From the NCBI GenBank assembly GCA_965219935.1, contig CBDCOU010000003.1:3472001-3536000 (forward strand): a DNA stretch of 64,000 bases, written 5' to 3'. Below are positions 9,194 to 18,939 of this stretch, piece after piece. The first letter of the stretch is position 1. Every line of letters starts with the position of its first letter. The translations under genes were made by a program, and so were the position numbers. The DNA is from Bin34 sp965219935 (GTDB taxonomy: Bacteria > Chloroflexota > Anaerolineae > Caldilineales > Caldilineaceae). The notes beneath the pieces are model-generated. The model was given only the letters and a program-made list of their open reading frames with translations, searched no databases and was not told the DNA's origin.

Positions 9194-9474
9194 GGCAATC
9201 CGTGATATTGGGAGGAGTGCCCAAGCTTGGCAGTGTCGGGGTTTCGCCATGCGGTCTCGGTCCCGCCGCCTTTCTGGCCGGCGTGGCGAAACTCCTGCAG
9301 AACTGCCTGCCAACCCAGGGGGCGAAGTCCCGGGGTTTTTCCCCTGATCTATGATTGGGCCGGAACGCGGCCCCGACATCACACTGTTGGCTGAATTCGG
9401 TCGCGCCGGGTTGGAGCGGGATCGCACACAGCCCAGGTCCATTGGGGCCAGTCCATGTTCCAGAGGGTCCGGAT
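9194..9474 (+). other. Intercistronic region with long hairpin
   Basis: Between the GH2 gene and dppB. The arms GTTTCGCCATGC (9241-9252) and GCGTGGCGAAAC (9281-9292) pair 11 of 12 bases around a 28-nt interior. A second small hairpin GGGG-TTTTT-CCCC lies near 9333-9345. It may act as an attenuator or mRNA stabiliser between the enzyme and permease genes; there is no clean poly-U terminator. Confidence 0.4.
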
Positions 9475-10470
9475 ATGATTCACGTCCTGGCACGCCGCAT
9501 CATGATTTTGATCCCGATGCTGTTTGCGCTGTCGGTGATCATCTTCGCCGTGATTGAACTGCCGCCCGGCGACTACCTGACCACCTACATTGCCGCATTG
9601 GAGAGTCAGGGCCTGCAGGCGGACGAAGCGGAAATCTCCCGGATTCAGCGCCTCTACGCGCTTGATCGACCGATGTACGTGCGCTATGTCCGTTGGATCA
9701 GCGGATTTCTGCGCGGAGACTTGGGGCGGGCGATGGCCACCGAGTACGCAGGCAAACGGGTAACGGACATCCTGGCGGAGAGAATTCCCCTGACCATGGG
9801 CATTGCGCTCGTGAGTACCATCCTGGTGTGGGCCATCGCCGTGCCCATCGGCATCCATTCCGCCACGCATCAGTATTCCGCCGCGGACTACTTCTTCACC
9901 TTTGTGGGGTTTTTCGGCCTGGCGGTGCCGAACTTCCTGTTTGCCATTGTCCTCATGTGGTTTGTCTATGACTTTACGGGCTTTGGCATCACCGGCCTGT
10001 TTTCGCTCAAGTACCACGACGCGCCCTGGTCCCTGGCCAAACTGACAGACCTGCTCAAGAACGTGTGGGTGCCGCTGTTGGTGCTGGCGACTGCGGGCAC
10101 CGCCGGCATGATCCGCGTCGTGCGGGGGAATCTGCTCGATGAACTCCATCAGCCCTATGTCGAGACGGCCCGCGCCAAGGGACTGTCGGAACGACGGCTG
10201 CTGTGGAAATACCCGATCCGCATTACCTTCAACCCCATTGTCAGCACCATTGGTTGGATGCTGCCGGCCATGGTGGGGGGCGAAGTGCTGGTCGCGATCG
10301 TGCTCAACCTTGAGACGGTGGGACCAATTCTGCTGGATGCCGTGCTGTCACAGGACATGCAGCTGGCCGGCAGCATCCTGATGATCCTGAGTGTATTGAC
10401 CGTGATCGGCACACTGATTTCGGATTTGGGGTTGCTCTGGCTGGATCCCAGGATCCGCTACGACGCATAG
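9475..10470 (+). CDS. dppB: Opp/Dpp-type ABC importer permease (DppB-like)
   Basis: A 331-residue inner-membrane permease. The ATG at 9475 is used because MIHVLARRIMILIPMLF is the typical DppB N-terminus and GAGG lies about 9 nt upstream; an in-frame ATG at 9355 would add 40 non-family residues. The first membrane helix is followed by a periplasmic loop, then further helices and the cytoplasmic coupling loop YVETARAKGLSERRLLWKYP, which contains the EAA-type motif contacting the ATPases. It forms the translocation channel with DppC, whose gene starts 30 nt downstream. Confidence 0.92.
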   Translation: MIHVLARRIMILIPMLFALSVIIFAVIELPPGDYLTTYIAALESQGLQADEAEISRIQRLYALDRPMYVRYVRWISGFLRGDLGRAMATEYAGKRVTDILAERIPLTMGIALVSTILVWAIAVPIGIHSATHQYSAADYFFTFVGFFGLAVPNFLFAIVLMWFVYDFTGFGITGLFSLKYHDAPWSLAKLTDLLKNVWVPLLVLATAGTAGMIRVVRGNLLDELHQPYVETARAKGLSERRLLWKYPIRITFNPIVSTIGWMLPAMVGGEVLVAIVLNLETVGPILLDAVLSQDMQLAGSILMILSVLTVIGTLISDLGLLWLDPRIRYDA

Positions 10471-10500
10471 GTTGGGCGACGCATCTCGGAAATCAGCACC

Positions 10501-11610
10501 ATGGCCCAGGATCTTTCCGCCACCAAGGCCTACGAGTACACATCGGTCAACCAGCTGATGTGGCGCCGCTTCCACAAACATCGCCTGGCCCGTATCGGCG
10601 GCACAGTGCTCATCGTGCTCTATGCCCTGGCCTTGTTGTCGGACTATCTCGCGCCCTACGACGCCAACACGCGGCTCAAGGGCTTCAGGGATGTGCCGCC
10701 GTCCCGCATTCGCGTGCGCGACACAAACGGAACGTGGCAGCGGCCGTTCATCTACGGCATCGAACGCGGGCGCCACCCCGAGACGTTCCGCGAGATCTAT
10801 ACCGAGGTCACGGACGAGATCGTGCCCATCGAATTCCTTGTACGCGGCGACCCCTACAAATTCATGGGGCTCGTCGACTCCGACCGTCATCTGTTCGGTG
10901 TGTCCGGCGAAAACCGTTACATTTTCCTGTTTGGAACCGACAGCATCAGCCGCGACCTTTTTTCGCGCACATTGAAAGGGGCGCGCATTTCACTCTTCAT
11001 CGGATTTGCCGGCGTGCTCATCTCCTTCCTGCTGGGCTGCCTGATTGGCGGGATGTCGGGATATTTTGGAGGCATAGTCGACGAGGTCATCCAGCGGTTC
11101 ATCGACCTGATGATCAGCATCCCCACATTGCCGCTGTGGATTACCCTGTCGGCAGCCATCCCAACCGACTGGAGTGTGGAAGCCACCTTCCTGGCCATTA
11201 CCGTCGTGCTGTCCCTGTTCGGCTGGCCGGGTCTGGCACGCGTGGTGCGGGGCAAGTTGCTGTCATTGCGTGATCTGGACTTCGTGACGGCGGCCAAGAT
11301 TGGAGGCAGTTCCGATCTGAACACGATCCTGACCCATCTCCTGCCCAATTTCGCCAGCTACCTCATTGTGTCGATCACGCTGGCCATTCCCGGCATGATC
11401 CTGGGTGAGACGGCCTTGAGCTTCATTGGCATCGGGATGCAGGATCCAGGTGTGAGCTGGGGGGTCCTGCTGCAGGAAACCCGGAATTTTGCCGCGCTGG
11501 CGCATCACACCTGGAAGTTGATTCCCCTGCTGTTCATCATCGTGACCGTATTGATGTTCAACTTCCTGGGAGACGGTCTCCGGGACGCCGCGGATCCCTA
11601 CTCTCTCTAG
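10501..11610 (+). CDS. dppC: Opp/Dpp-type ABC importer permease (DppC-like)
   Basis: A 369-residue inner-membrane permease. One N-terminal helix (LARIGGTVLIVLYALALL) is followed by a long extracytoplasmic stretch (roughly residues 55-150), then LFGTDSISRDLFSR, the DppC hallmark, and five more membrane segments. The coupling loop reads FVTAAKIGGSSDLNTILTHLLP. The C-terminus NFLGDGLRDAADP is canonical. It is the last gene of the operon; a likely terminator begins 25 nt after the stop. The extracytoplasmic loop is longer than in typical E. coli DppC, as in many Chloroflexota homologues. Confidence 0.92.
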   Translation: MAQDLSATKAYEYTSVNQLMWRRFHKHRLARIGGTVLIVLYALALLSDYLAPYDANTRLKGFRDVPPSRIRVRDTNGTWQRPFIYGIERGRHPETFREIYTEVTDEIVPIEFLVRGDPYKFMGLVDSDRHLFGVSGENRYIFLFGTDSISRDLFSRTLKGARISLFIGFAGVLISFLLGCLIGGMSGYFGGIVDEVIQRFIDLMISIPTLPLWITLSAAIPTDWSVEATFLAITVVLSLFGWPGLARVVRGKLLSLRDLDFVTAAKIGGSSDLNTILTHLLPNFASYLIVSITLAIPGMILGETALSFIGIGMQDPGVSWGVLLQETRNFAALAHHTWKLIPLLFIIVTVLMFNFLGDGLRDAADPYSL

Positions 11611-11634
11611 TTCCTGCAGACTCCTGACAGGTTT

Positions 11635-11666
11635 CTCGCTGGCAGGGGATCCGGCTTGCCAGTGAG
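11635..11666 (+). terminator. Probable terminator of the dpp operon
   Basis: Inverted arms CTCGCTGGCA (11635-11644) and TGCCAGTGAG (11657-11666) pair 9 of 10 bases just after the dppC stop, followed by GGGTTGTT. The U-tract is short, so efficiency is uncertain. Confidence 0.5.
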
Positions 11667-11815
11667 GGGTTGTTCCTGCTCAGCCACACTGGTTTGGGAG
11701 GTTTAGTAGGGCGCGGGCAACTTTCTCCATGTTGCCACCACGTGTGAGCCTGAAGGCCTCTGGGCCGGGGCCGCGCTCAGGAACTCCACCCCTTTGCGTG
11801 CCACCGCACCGATTC

Positions 11816-11839
11816 CCACGCTTGTTGCAACAAGCGTGG
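11816..11839. repeat. Perfect 24-bp palindrome
   Basis: The half-site CCACGCTTGTTG is followed directly by its exact reverse complement, with no spacer. It lies in the roughly 480-bp gap between dppC and the converging WD40 gene, where no coding sequence is recognisable. It could be a dimeric repressor site or part of an IS scar; it is too symmetric and unlooped for an ordinary terminator. Confidence 0.6.
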
Positions 11840-12086
11840 TGAGGCCAGCTGTTCAAGGATGTGAGGAGTGGACGAGGCGCGACCGCGGCTTGATACGTTC
11901 CGGATCAACCCTTCAACCAGGTCGTGTCACACTCCCCATTGGGTTGCACTGTCAGCTGGAAGCCCATTCGTTGTGCATTTTCCGCTGGGCATTCTCCACT
12001 GAGCAGGCTTCGTTACGACGCGGCTGGGACACCACTGGCGAACGTGTGCTGCGGGTCCGTGGAATCTGGCCGCGGTCCCGGTCCCC

Positions 12087-15044
12087 CTACTGGTTGGGAT
12101 CGATGTCGGATCCCGAAGTTGTCCCCGTCCCGGTCGTGGAAGGGGTCTCAGGTGCTTCGCGGGTCTGCCATGTCAGATGCGTCACACGGTAGCTTACGTA
12201 CCCTAGGCCGTCCATCTTTGGGTTGTCCACATAGTGCATCTCACCGTTCGTGCCGATGGTCAGGTCAAAGGTCACCGGCACCGGCGTTTGGTCCGCGTGG
12301 ACCTGCCAGCCCGACACCGTGTACTCCACCAGGGTCGCAGGTCGGAAGTCCACCGGCAGCACGAACTGCGGATGCGGGTCCTGGCGCGCGTGGTACTGCA
12401 CGGGTGCGCGCGGGCTGCTGAAGCTGGCCGTCACCGTCGTTCCGCTCTTCCACACTGTCCAACGTCCGCCCGGATTGGTTGTCAGATTGTGAAAGATCCC
12501 TGAGGCCTCATGGGTCTGCCATGTCAAGTGCGTCACGCGGTAGTTCACATATCCCAGATTGTCCACCATTGGGCTGTCCACATAGTGCATCTCGCCGTTC
12601 GTGCCGATGGTCAAGTCGAAGGTTACCGGCTGCGCGGACGGTACCGGCGTCCAGTCCGCGTGAACCCGCGTGCCCGTCGCAGTATGGTGCACTTGACTCG
12701 CGGGCCGGAATTCCACCGGCAGCACAAACTGCGGCTGCGGGTCCTCGTGCGCATGGTATTGCACAGGTGCGCGCGGGCTGCTGAAGCTAGCCGTTACCGT
12801 AGTTCCTTTCTTCCGCACCGTCCAACGTCCGTCCGGGTTGGTCGCTAGGTTGCGGAAGGTCCCCGAGGCCGAACGCAGGGTCAAGTCCCACAACAGGATG
12901 GTGGCGTCCCGGCTACTACTGGCCAAGGTGCGGCCGTCGGGGCTGAAGGCCACGCTATAAACCTCATCCGCATGGCCTTTATACGCATGTTGGAGGGTAC
13001 CGGTGGCCGTGTCCCACAGGCGGACGGTGTGGTCTCCGCCGATGCCTGCCAAAGTTCGGCCGTCGGGACTGAAGACCATGCTCCCGGCCCAATCCCGGTC
13101 GCTCTTCGGAGACGTGTGGCCCTCCAGGGTGTGTTGGAGAATGCCGGTGGCCGCGTCCCACAGGCGGACGGTGCCGTCCAAATCGCTACTGGCCAGGAGC
13201 CGGCCGTCGGGACTGAAGGCCACTTTAATGACCCAATGCGTATGGCCCTCCAGGGTATGCTGGAGGGTTCCCGCGGCCGTGTCCCACAGGCGGAGGGTGT
13301 TGTAATCGCCGCCAGTGGCCAGGGCCCGGCCGTTGGGACTGAAGGCCATGCTATAGACAGCTTGCGCATGGTTGAAGGTATGTTGGAGGGTGCCCGAATC
13401 CGCGTCCCACAGGCGTACCAACCCACTCTCGCCGCCAGTGGCCAGGGTGCGGCCGTCGGGACTGAAGACCATGTGCTCGTTCCCTGCATGGTGCTCCCAG
13501 ATGTGATGCAGGGTACCCGTGGCCACGTCCCACATCCAGACGGTTGACCTGTCTCCGCTGGTCAGGGTGCGGCCGTCGGGGCTGAAGGTCACGCCGATGG
13601 ACTCCGCATGGTCGAGGGTATGTCGGAGGGTGCCCGAATCTGCGTCCCACAGGTAGAGGTTCTCGTAGTCCCGGCTGACCAGGGTGCGGCCGTCAGGGCT
13701 GAAGGCCACGCTTTTGACCCCCCAATGCCTATGGCCCTTCAGAGTGTGTTGGAGGATGCCGGGAGGCACATTCCACAGGCGGAGGGTATTGTTGTATTTG
13801 CCGTTACTGACCAAGGTCCGGCCGTCGGGACTGAATTCCATGTGCTGGAGTCTCCCCGCATGGTGTTTCCAGGTGTGTTGCAGGGTGCCCGTGGCCACGT
13901 CCCACAGGTGGACGGTGTCGACCTTTGAGTTGAAAAGTTTCGCGATTGTTGCCAAGGTTTGGCCGTCGGGACTGAACGCTATGTGGAAGACCCCGTCCTG
14001 ATGGATCAGTTCACGCTGCAGAGAGCCGGTGGCCACGTCCCACAGGTGGACGTAGTCATCCTCCAATTTGTTAAGCACCCGAGTAGTGGCCAGGGTTCGG
14101 CTGTCGGGACTGAATACCATGTTGGTGATCCGATCCCCATGGCTCCACACATACCTCTCGGCGTGCCGGAGGGTACCTGCGGTCACATCCCACAGGTGGA
14201 TGTGCAGGTAGCCGGCACTGGCCAGAGTCCGGCTGTCGGGACTGAAGGCAATACGGGTGACCAAATCATCATGGCTTTCCAGGGTGTGCCGGAGGGTGCC
14301 TGTGGTCGTATCCCACAGGTAGAGGTTCTTGTAGCCGCCACTGGCTGAGATCCGGTTGTCATAGCTGCCACTGGCCAAGGTTCGGCCGTCAGGGCTGAAC
14401 GCCGCGCTAGTGACCGAATCCGGATGTTCCAAGGTGTGTTGCAGGGTGCCCGTGGCCACGTCCCACAGCCGGATGGTGGAGGATCCGCCTATACCGGCCA
14501 CAGTTCGGCCATCGGGACTGAAGGCCACGGTCCAGACCGAATCCGGATGTTCCAGGGTGTGTTGCAGGACACCCGTGGCTACGTCCCACAGCCGGACAGT
14601 ATCGTCCCGACTACCGCTGGCCAGGATCCGGCCGTCGGGACTGAACCTCACGCTCCAGACGGCATCCGTGTGGCCTTCCAAGGAGTGTTGGAGTATGCCG
14701 GTAGTCACGTCCCACAGCGGGATGGTGGAAGACCCGTCTCTACCGGTTAGGGTTCGGCCGTCGGGACTGAACACCATATGGGAGATGCGCCGGCCAGTGA
14801 GCAGGGAAACGGCTTCGTGGCTTTGGGTGTCATACAACCAGATACCCAAACTGCCCGCAACCGCCAGGAGTGTGCCGTCCGGTGAATACTGCACAAAATC
14901 AACTTCGCCAAGACCCAGACGGGCCTTGGCCTCGACCGGCAGGTGCTCCGACAGGGATTCCCAGGCTGAACCGGGCGATGCCACGGCCAGAAGCAGGTAT
15001 AGGCTTGTGGCCAGGACCCGGATCAGGGACTTCACGGAAAACAT
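12087..15044 (-). CDS. Secreted WD40-repeat protein with two C-terminal beta modules
   Basis: A 985-residue protein starting at the ATG at 15044, preceded by a strong GAGGAGG site. The N-terminus (FSVKSLIRVLATSLYLLLA...GSAW) is a Sec signal peptide. Sixteen WD-type blades follow, each about 40 residues with the pattern F-SPDGRTLAS...LWD-ATGTLQHTLEGH. Sixteen blades could fold as two eight-bladed propellers. After the last blade two near-identical modules of about 115 residues occur (starting ASGTFRNLATNP and ASGIFHNLTTNP, each ending THLTWQT). WD40 propellers are protein-interaction scaffolds; no catalytic domain is seen. It is opposed to, and separates, the dpp operon and its probable binding-protein gene. 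Confidence 0.85.
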   Translation of the reverse strand: MFSVKSLIRVLATSLYLLLAVASPGSAWESLSEHLPVEAKARLGLGEVDFVQYSPDGTLLAVAGSLGIWLYDTQSHEAVSLLTGRRISHMVFSPDGRTLTGRDGSSTIPLWDVTTGILQHSLEGHTDAVWSVRFSPDGRILASGSRDDTVRLWDVATGVLQHTLEHPDSVWTVAFSPDGRTVAGIGGSSTIRLWDVATGTLQHTLEHPDSVTSAAFSPDGRTLASGSYDNRISASGGYKNLYLWDTTTGTLRHTLESHDDLVTRIAFSPDSRTLASAGYLHIHLWDVTAGTLRHAERYVWSHGDRITNMVFSPDSRTLATTRVLNKLEDDYVHLWDVATGSLQRELIHQDGVFHIAFSPDGQTLATIAKLFNSKVDTVHLWDVATGTLQHTWKHHAGRLQHMEFSPDGRTLVSNGKYNNTLRLWNVPPGILQHTLKGHRHWGVKSVAFSPDGRTLVSRDYENLYLWDADSGTLRHTLDHAESIGVTFSPDGRTLTSGDRSTVWMWDVATGTLHHIWEHHAGNEHMVFSPDGRTLATGGESGLVRLWDADSGTLQHTFNHAQAVYSMAFSPNGRALATGGDYNTLRLWDTAAGTLQHTLEGHTHWVIKVAFSPDGRLLASSDLDGTVRLWDAATGILQHTLEGHTSPKSDRDWAGSMVFSPDGRTLAGIGGDHTVRLWDTATGTLQHAYKGHADEVYSVAFSPDGRTLASSSRDATILLWDLTLRSASGTFRNLATNPDGRWTVRKKGTTVTASFSSPRAPVQYHAHEDPQPQFVLPVEFRPASQVHHTATGTRVHADWTPVPSAQPVTFDLTIGTNGEMHYVDSPMVDNLGYVNYRVTHLTWQTHEASGIFHNLTTNPGGRWTVWKSGTTVTASFSSPRAPVQYHARQDPHPQFVLPVDFRPATLVEYTVSGWQVHADQTPVPVTFDLTIGTNGEMHYVDNPKMDGLGYVSYRVTHLTWQTREAPETPSTTGTGTTSGSDIDPNQ
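12156..12873 (-). repeat. Tandem duplication coding the two C-terminal modules
   Basis: Two copies of a roughly 355-bp unit (about 12156-12506 and 12518-12873) within the WD40 gene. Both carry the same run of conserved words (TNP-GRWTV, GTTVTASFSSPRAPVQYHA, FVLPV-FRPA, FDLTIGTNGEMHYVD). They differ by scattered substitutions and by a few extra codons before the VTFDLTIG segment. Confidence 0.7.
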
Positions 15045-16064
15045 CGGAGGCCTCCTCAACAACATGCCCATTCGATTCCTCGCATCAGGCCGGAGACATC
15101 CAATCATCATGATCAGGGCCGCGTGAATGTCGCCCATAGGCCAGGAGCGGGGACGAACGCGACCGGCGGCGTTCCCGCTCCCGACCTGCAATAGCCTGAT
15201 TGACCGTTCTGGACCGGATGTCTGCCAGACTACCCTATACGCCTATACGGTGTTCGGAACCGTTTCAGGTTCGTTGATGCGGGCACGTGTTTACTGTCAA
15301 GGGGTCGGTTTCCCTGCGTCCCATCACAACCAGTAGCGACTTTTTTGACGATATTCAGCACAGTGTGCCCGTCGATCAGGATCCAAACCCGAAATGAGTG
15401 AAGGGTCCCATGCCGGATTGCGTATCACCCATCGTAGTGCAACGACCCTACGTAGCATTGGAATAGCCGCTCACAGTACCGGCGGCAAGGAGCATGGCAA
15501 TGCGTACGTTGAGGGAATCCCAACACTGCGGCTTCCGCTTCCTCAAAGCTTTGTTGCACCAATAGGGGGCCTTGGGCGTGGACTTCCTTCCGATTCCTGT
15601 CCATCCCGAACGCCCAGTCGTTGGCTCTGGTGTCCTCAGTGCCGGCCGCGTCAGGGACCAGGCTCCTCCAGTTGTGGGTGGCTCACCTCCAAGGCCTGTA
15701 CGTCGACAGCCGAGATCTGTCAGCACTTTCGAAATTGGGCCAAGGGGGTGGACACCATCACCCTCCAGCAGGAGCCGGCAGCATCTGTCAATGTCGGTGG
15801 GTTGCGCACCTGCAACGTGTATACCGATGGCACCGTGACCTGACAGACACAGTTTCGGCTTCGTTGATGTAGGCCCGAACCTGGCATCAACACCTCCGCT
15901 CCGCGCGTGCAATTGGTCCCGTTTGTCTGTGCTACTGCCAGCACCTGAACCTGACACACACATGACGCATCGGCCTATCCCCTGCGCGCGGGCGTACCGA
16001 TGTCGGACGCGGATCCCAATCGACGAACCCGAAACTGAAAACTGTGGCTGTGGATTTTGTCGGT
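15045..16064. other. Gene-poor region with two copies of a dispersed repeat
   Basis: About 1 kb with no supported gene. Two copies of a short element with core TTCGTTGATG lie near 15252-15281 and 15849-15877; a third relative lies near 29883-29908. The open frames here have no ribosome sites and no family resemblance. Confidence 0.4.
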
Positions 16065-16093
16065 TTGACTCCCTGCAACGGCCTTCCTACAAT
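16065..16093 (+). promoter_or_regulatory. Sigma70-type promoter for the binding-protein gene
   Basis: TTGACT (16065-16070), 17-nt spacer, TACAAT (16088-16093). Both boxes are one mismatch from consensus and the spacing is ideal. The coding start follows about 150 nt downstream, leaving a leader of roughly 140 nt of unknown function. Confidence 0.6.
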
Positions 16094-16244
16094 GCCGATG
16101 CCACTTGGCCGTTGACATTTCAAGGAGAACTTGGATCCCCCTGACACGCTGATTCACAAGATCCCGGAGCGTTTCCGGGTGCCTGGTGCATGTTTCCTGG
16201 CGGAGTGGTACGGAACGTCCTTGACATCATCCAGGAGCTACGAG

Positions 16245-18194
16245 ATGTATAGATTGATGGGATCCCGCTATTTGTGGATCGGACTTGTTGCGTGTCTGAT
16301 GCTGGTGTTGACAGCCTGTGGCCCGGCCGAGGCACCGGCGGATATGGCCGAACCCGAGGCCGAGGATATGGCCGACGTCGCGGACGACGGTTGCCCCTAC
16401 AACGAGGCTCCGATGCTGGCGGAACAGGTGGCGGCCGGGACCTTGCCGGGCGTCTGTGAACGATTGCCGGTTGAACCCCTGGTGTTGGGCGAAGGACTGG
16501 CCGTCAACCCGGACTGGGTGGACGTCCAAATTGGCGATTACGGCGGCGAGATTATCTACACCGTCGTGCATGTCGAAATGAAGGAACCGCCGTTCATCAC
16601 GGACAACCGCGATCCGGAGATTCAGGCGGGCGGCATCTACCGCGACTGGGACATCAGCGACGACTACACGGAAGTGACGCTGACATTGCGCGCAGGCCAC
16701 AAGTGGTCCGACGGTGCACCGTTGACCACCGAAGACGTGGCCTTTGCGGTGGAGGATGTGCTTCAGAATGATGAACTCTATCCCTCCATGCCCAACTATC
16801 TGCTGACCGGCGGTCTCACGGGAGGGGCGGAGCCAACCCTGGAGGTGGTGGACGATTTCACCTTCAGACTGGTCTACCCCGAGCCCTACAAGGCCTGGGA
16901 ATACAACATCACGGCCTTGGGCACCGGGTATTACGACCTGCTCAAGCCCAAGCACCACATGTCCCGCTACCACCCGGCCCACGGTGACGAGGACGAAATC
17001 AACGCCATGGTGGCGGATGAAGGTCTGGAGACTTGGGTGGATCTGTTCAATCAGACCGATATGCGGATGTGGCAGAACACTGCTGATCACTCCATCGGGT
17101 TCCCCCAGCTCAACACCTACCTCCTGACCGAACACGAAGGCGACCGGTTCACCCTTGTGCGCAATCCCTACTATCACGCCGTGGACACGGCCGGGAACCA
17201 GTTGCCTTACCCCGACTACCGCAAGTACGTCAATATCGGATTCTCGGCCAAGGAACAGGCCGAACTCCTCATGTTCTCGCGGCAGGCCCACTACCACTGG
17301 CAGACCGACCTGACGGTGCTGCCCCTGTTGATGGAGCGGCAGGAGGAAGGCAACTACACGACCCTCATCTACCCGAACAAAGACTCGCGGATGTTCTACC
17401 TCAACCTGAGCTTTGATGATCCGGGCTGGAGGGCCGCGGTAAATGACGGGAGGTTCCGGGAAGCGCTCCAGCTGGCCATCGACAGCCAGGAACTGCTGGA
17501 CGAACTCTACTTCGCCCAAGGATCCCTGCCCGCCACCCAGACGGCCGTATACGACCCCGACGGGGCCAATGCGCTGCTGGACGAAATGGGCATGGCGGAA
17601 CGGGATGCCGACGGGTTCCGGTTGGGTCCGGACGGCGAGGAGTTCGAAATCTTCATCACGCTGGATCAGTGGGGCGGCTATTTTGAACAGGCACCGTTCC
17701 TCAAGGACTATTTCGAGGCCGTAGGCCTGCGCACCGACTACCAGCAATTCGAGTCCGGCATCAACAACCAGACTCGGAGCGCCAACGAGCACAAGGCGGG
17801 CATCACCTGGAATACTGCCCCGTTGTGGCACTCCCACAATCCTTCCTATCCCGAGTATCTGCCCACAACGGTCACTGGTCCCCTGTATCAGGCCTGGTAC
17901 CAGTCGGATGGTGAGCGGGGAGAAGAGCCGCCTGATTGGATTAAGGAGTTCCTGACCATCCATGAGAACCTTGCCCAGCATGTATTCGGAACGCCCGAAT
18001 TCGTGGAATGGGAACAGGTGCGGAACCAGTGGATTTACGACAACAATCCCTTCTTCACCTTTGTGGAACAGCCTGGGATCTACCACCTGTTCACCAACTG
18101 TCTGGGCAATGTGGTGACAGGTCCCGTGTACCATCACGGCTCATGGACCAGCCACAAGCTGCTGTACGTGAAGGAAGGCTGTGAAATGAACTAG
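16245..18194 (+). CDS. Family-5 (Opp/Dpp-type) solute-binding lipoprotein
   Basis: A 649-residue extracytoplasmic binding protein. The ATG at 16245 is chosen because AGGAG lies 7 nt upstream and the protein then begins with a Sec lipoprotein signal (RYLWIGLVACLMLVLTAC, lipobox LTAC). The mature protein has family-5 features such as YTEVTLTLRAGHKWSDGAPLTTEDV and FRLVYPEPYKAW. It very probably serves the dppD-F-B-C importer 4.6 kb upstream, since no other partner is near; this is inference. The segment 17744-18276, containing the gene's 3' end, is duplicated in degraded form at 22611-23045. Confidence 0.9.
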   Translation: MYRLMGSRYLWIGLVACLMLVLTACGPAEAPADMAEPEAEDMADVADDGCPYNEAPMLAEQVAAGTLPGVCERLPVEPLVLGEGLAVNPDWVDVQIGDYGGEIIYTVVHVEMKEPPFITDNRDPEIQAGGIYRDWDISDDYTEVTLTLRAGHKWSDGAPLTTEDVAFAVEDVLQNDELYPSMPNYLLTGGLTGGAEPTLEVVDDFTFRLVYPEPYKAWEYNITALGTGYYDLLKPKHHMSRYHPAHGDEDEINAMVADEGLETWVDLFNQTDMRMWQNTADHSIGFPQLNTYLLTEHEGDRFTLVRNPYYHAVDTAGNQLPYPDYRKYVNIGFSAKEQAELLMFSRQAHYHWQTDLTVLPLLMERQEEGNYTTLIYPNKDSRMFYLNLSFDDPGWRAAVNDGRFREALQLAIDSQELLDELYFAQGSLPATQTAVYDPDGANALLDEMGMAERDADGFRLGPDGEEFEIFITLDQWGGYFEQAPFLKDYFEAVGLRTDYQQFESGINNQTRSANEHKAGITWNTAPLWHSHNPSYPEYLPTTVTGPLYQAWYQSDGERGEEPPDWIKEFLTIHENLAQHVFGTPEFVEWEQVRNQWIYDNNPFFTFVEQPGIYHLFTNCLGNVVTGPVYHHGSWTSHKLLYVKEGCEMN

Positions 18195-18939
18195 ATCCAC
18201 GGGGCCTCATGGCTCTTCGTCTGTGGCGGATGGCCTGGTGGCATCACCGGTCCCGCACAGACTGCGGATCGATCCGTAACGGCCGCCGGGGGCATGGCTG
18301 CGAGCCACGCCCCTGGCGGTCAGGATTTAACAGCCGAGGGACGAGGATCCCAGGCTTGCGGTACACCGTGCAGGTGACCTGAATCAAGGAGGCGTAGTCT
18401 TTGGAACGGAACGGGTTGCCTAATCGGGAGGTGGTTGCAACCCACCTCGGGAGTTGATGGGGTTTGTTGCCACTCACGGCGTTGCAGCGGATGTCAAGCA
18501 GATGGATGGCGGGCGAGCAAGTTTGCCCGCGGCTGGCATTTGCCGTTCCGGGCAACCTGATTGCGCTTGGTCGTGGGCGGCCGTGGCCGTGTCCAAGGTC
18601 TTCGACACAGCCTTGGGTGTGTGCATGTTGAGGTTGTCGAAGATCAATTCAGGAGCACTTGCCGGAACTGTGCAACCGGCGTAGTCGATGTCGATCCCCG
18701 GATGCCCTCCCAGTGCCAACTGCTTTGAAGGACGACGGGGACCGTAGATACCATGTGGTCGGATGGCCTGAGCCTATTGGACAGCGGCGCGCGCCGTTTT
18801 CTTTTCGTGGAATGCTGCGTACGCGCCTGATACCCCGGGAACATCAGCCATCCAGGCTCCGGATCGTCTACCTTCCCCGTGCCGCGCCACCCTTGTCCGC
18901 GCTCACTGTAGCTGTCTCCTCTCAATTCCGTGAATGGAA
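18195..18939. other. Intergenic, 3' flank of the binding-protein gene
   Basis: The first 82 bp are shared with the duplicated copy at 22964-23045. A strong hairpin lies at 18283-18319. From 18320 to 18900 no gene is recognised. Confidence 0.4.
18283..18319 (+). terminator. Strong hairpin, probable terminator
   Basis: Outer arms CCGCCGGGGGC (18283-18293) and GCCCCTGGCGG (18309-18319) pair 10 of 11 bases. Inner arms TGGCT and AGCCA extend the stem to a 3-nt loop. It is placed 88 nt after the binding-protein stop; no U-tract follows. Confidence 0.45.

Noticed and set aside
12880..14900. Regular roughly 126-bp repeats resembling a CRISPR or satellite array
   Set aside because: They are the coding repeats of the WD40 blades, with codon-level variation and no spacer structure.
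16227..18137. A 636-codon minus-strand frame opposite the binding-protein gene
   Set aside because: The plus strand has a promoter, ribosome site, lipobox and family motifs; the minus frame is an antisense shadow.
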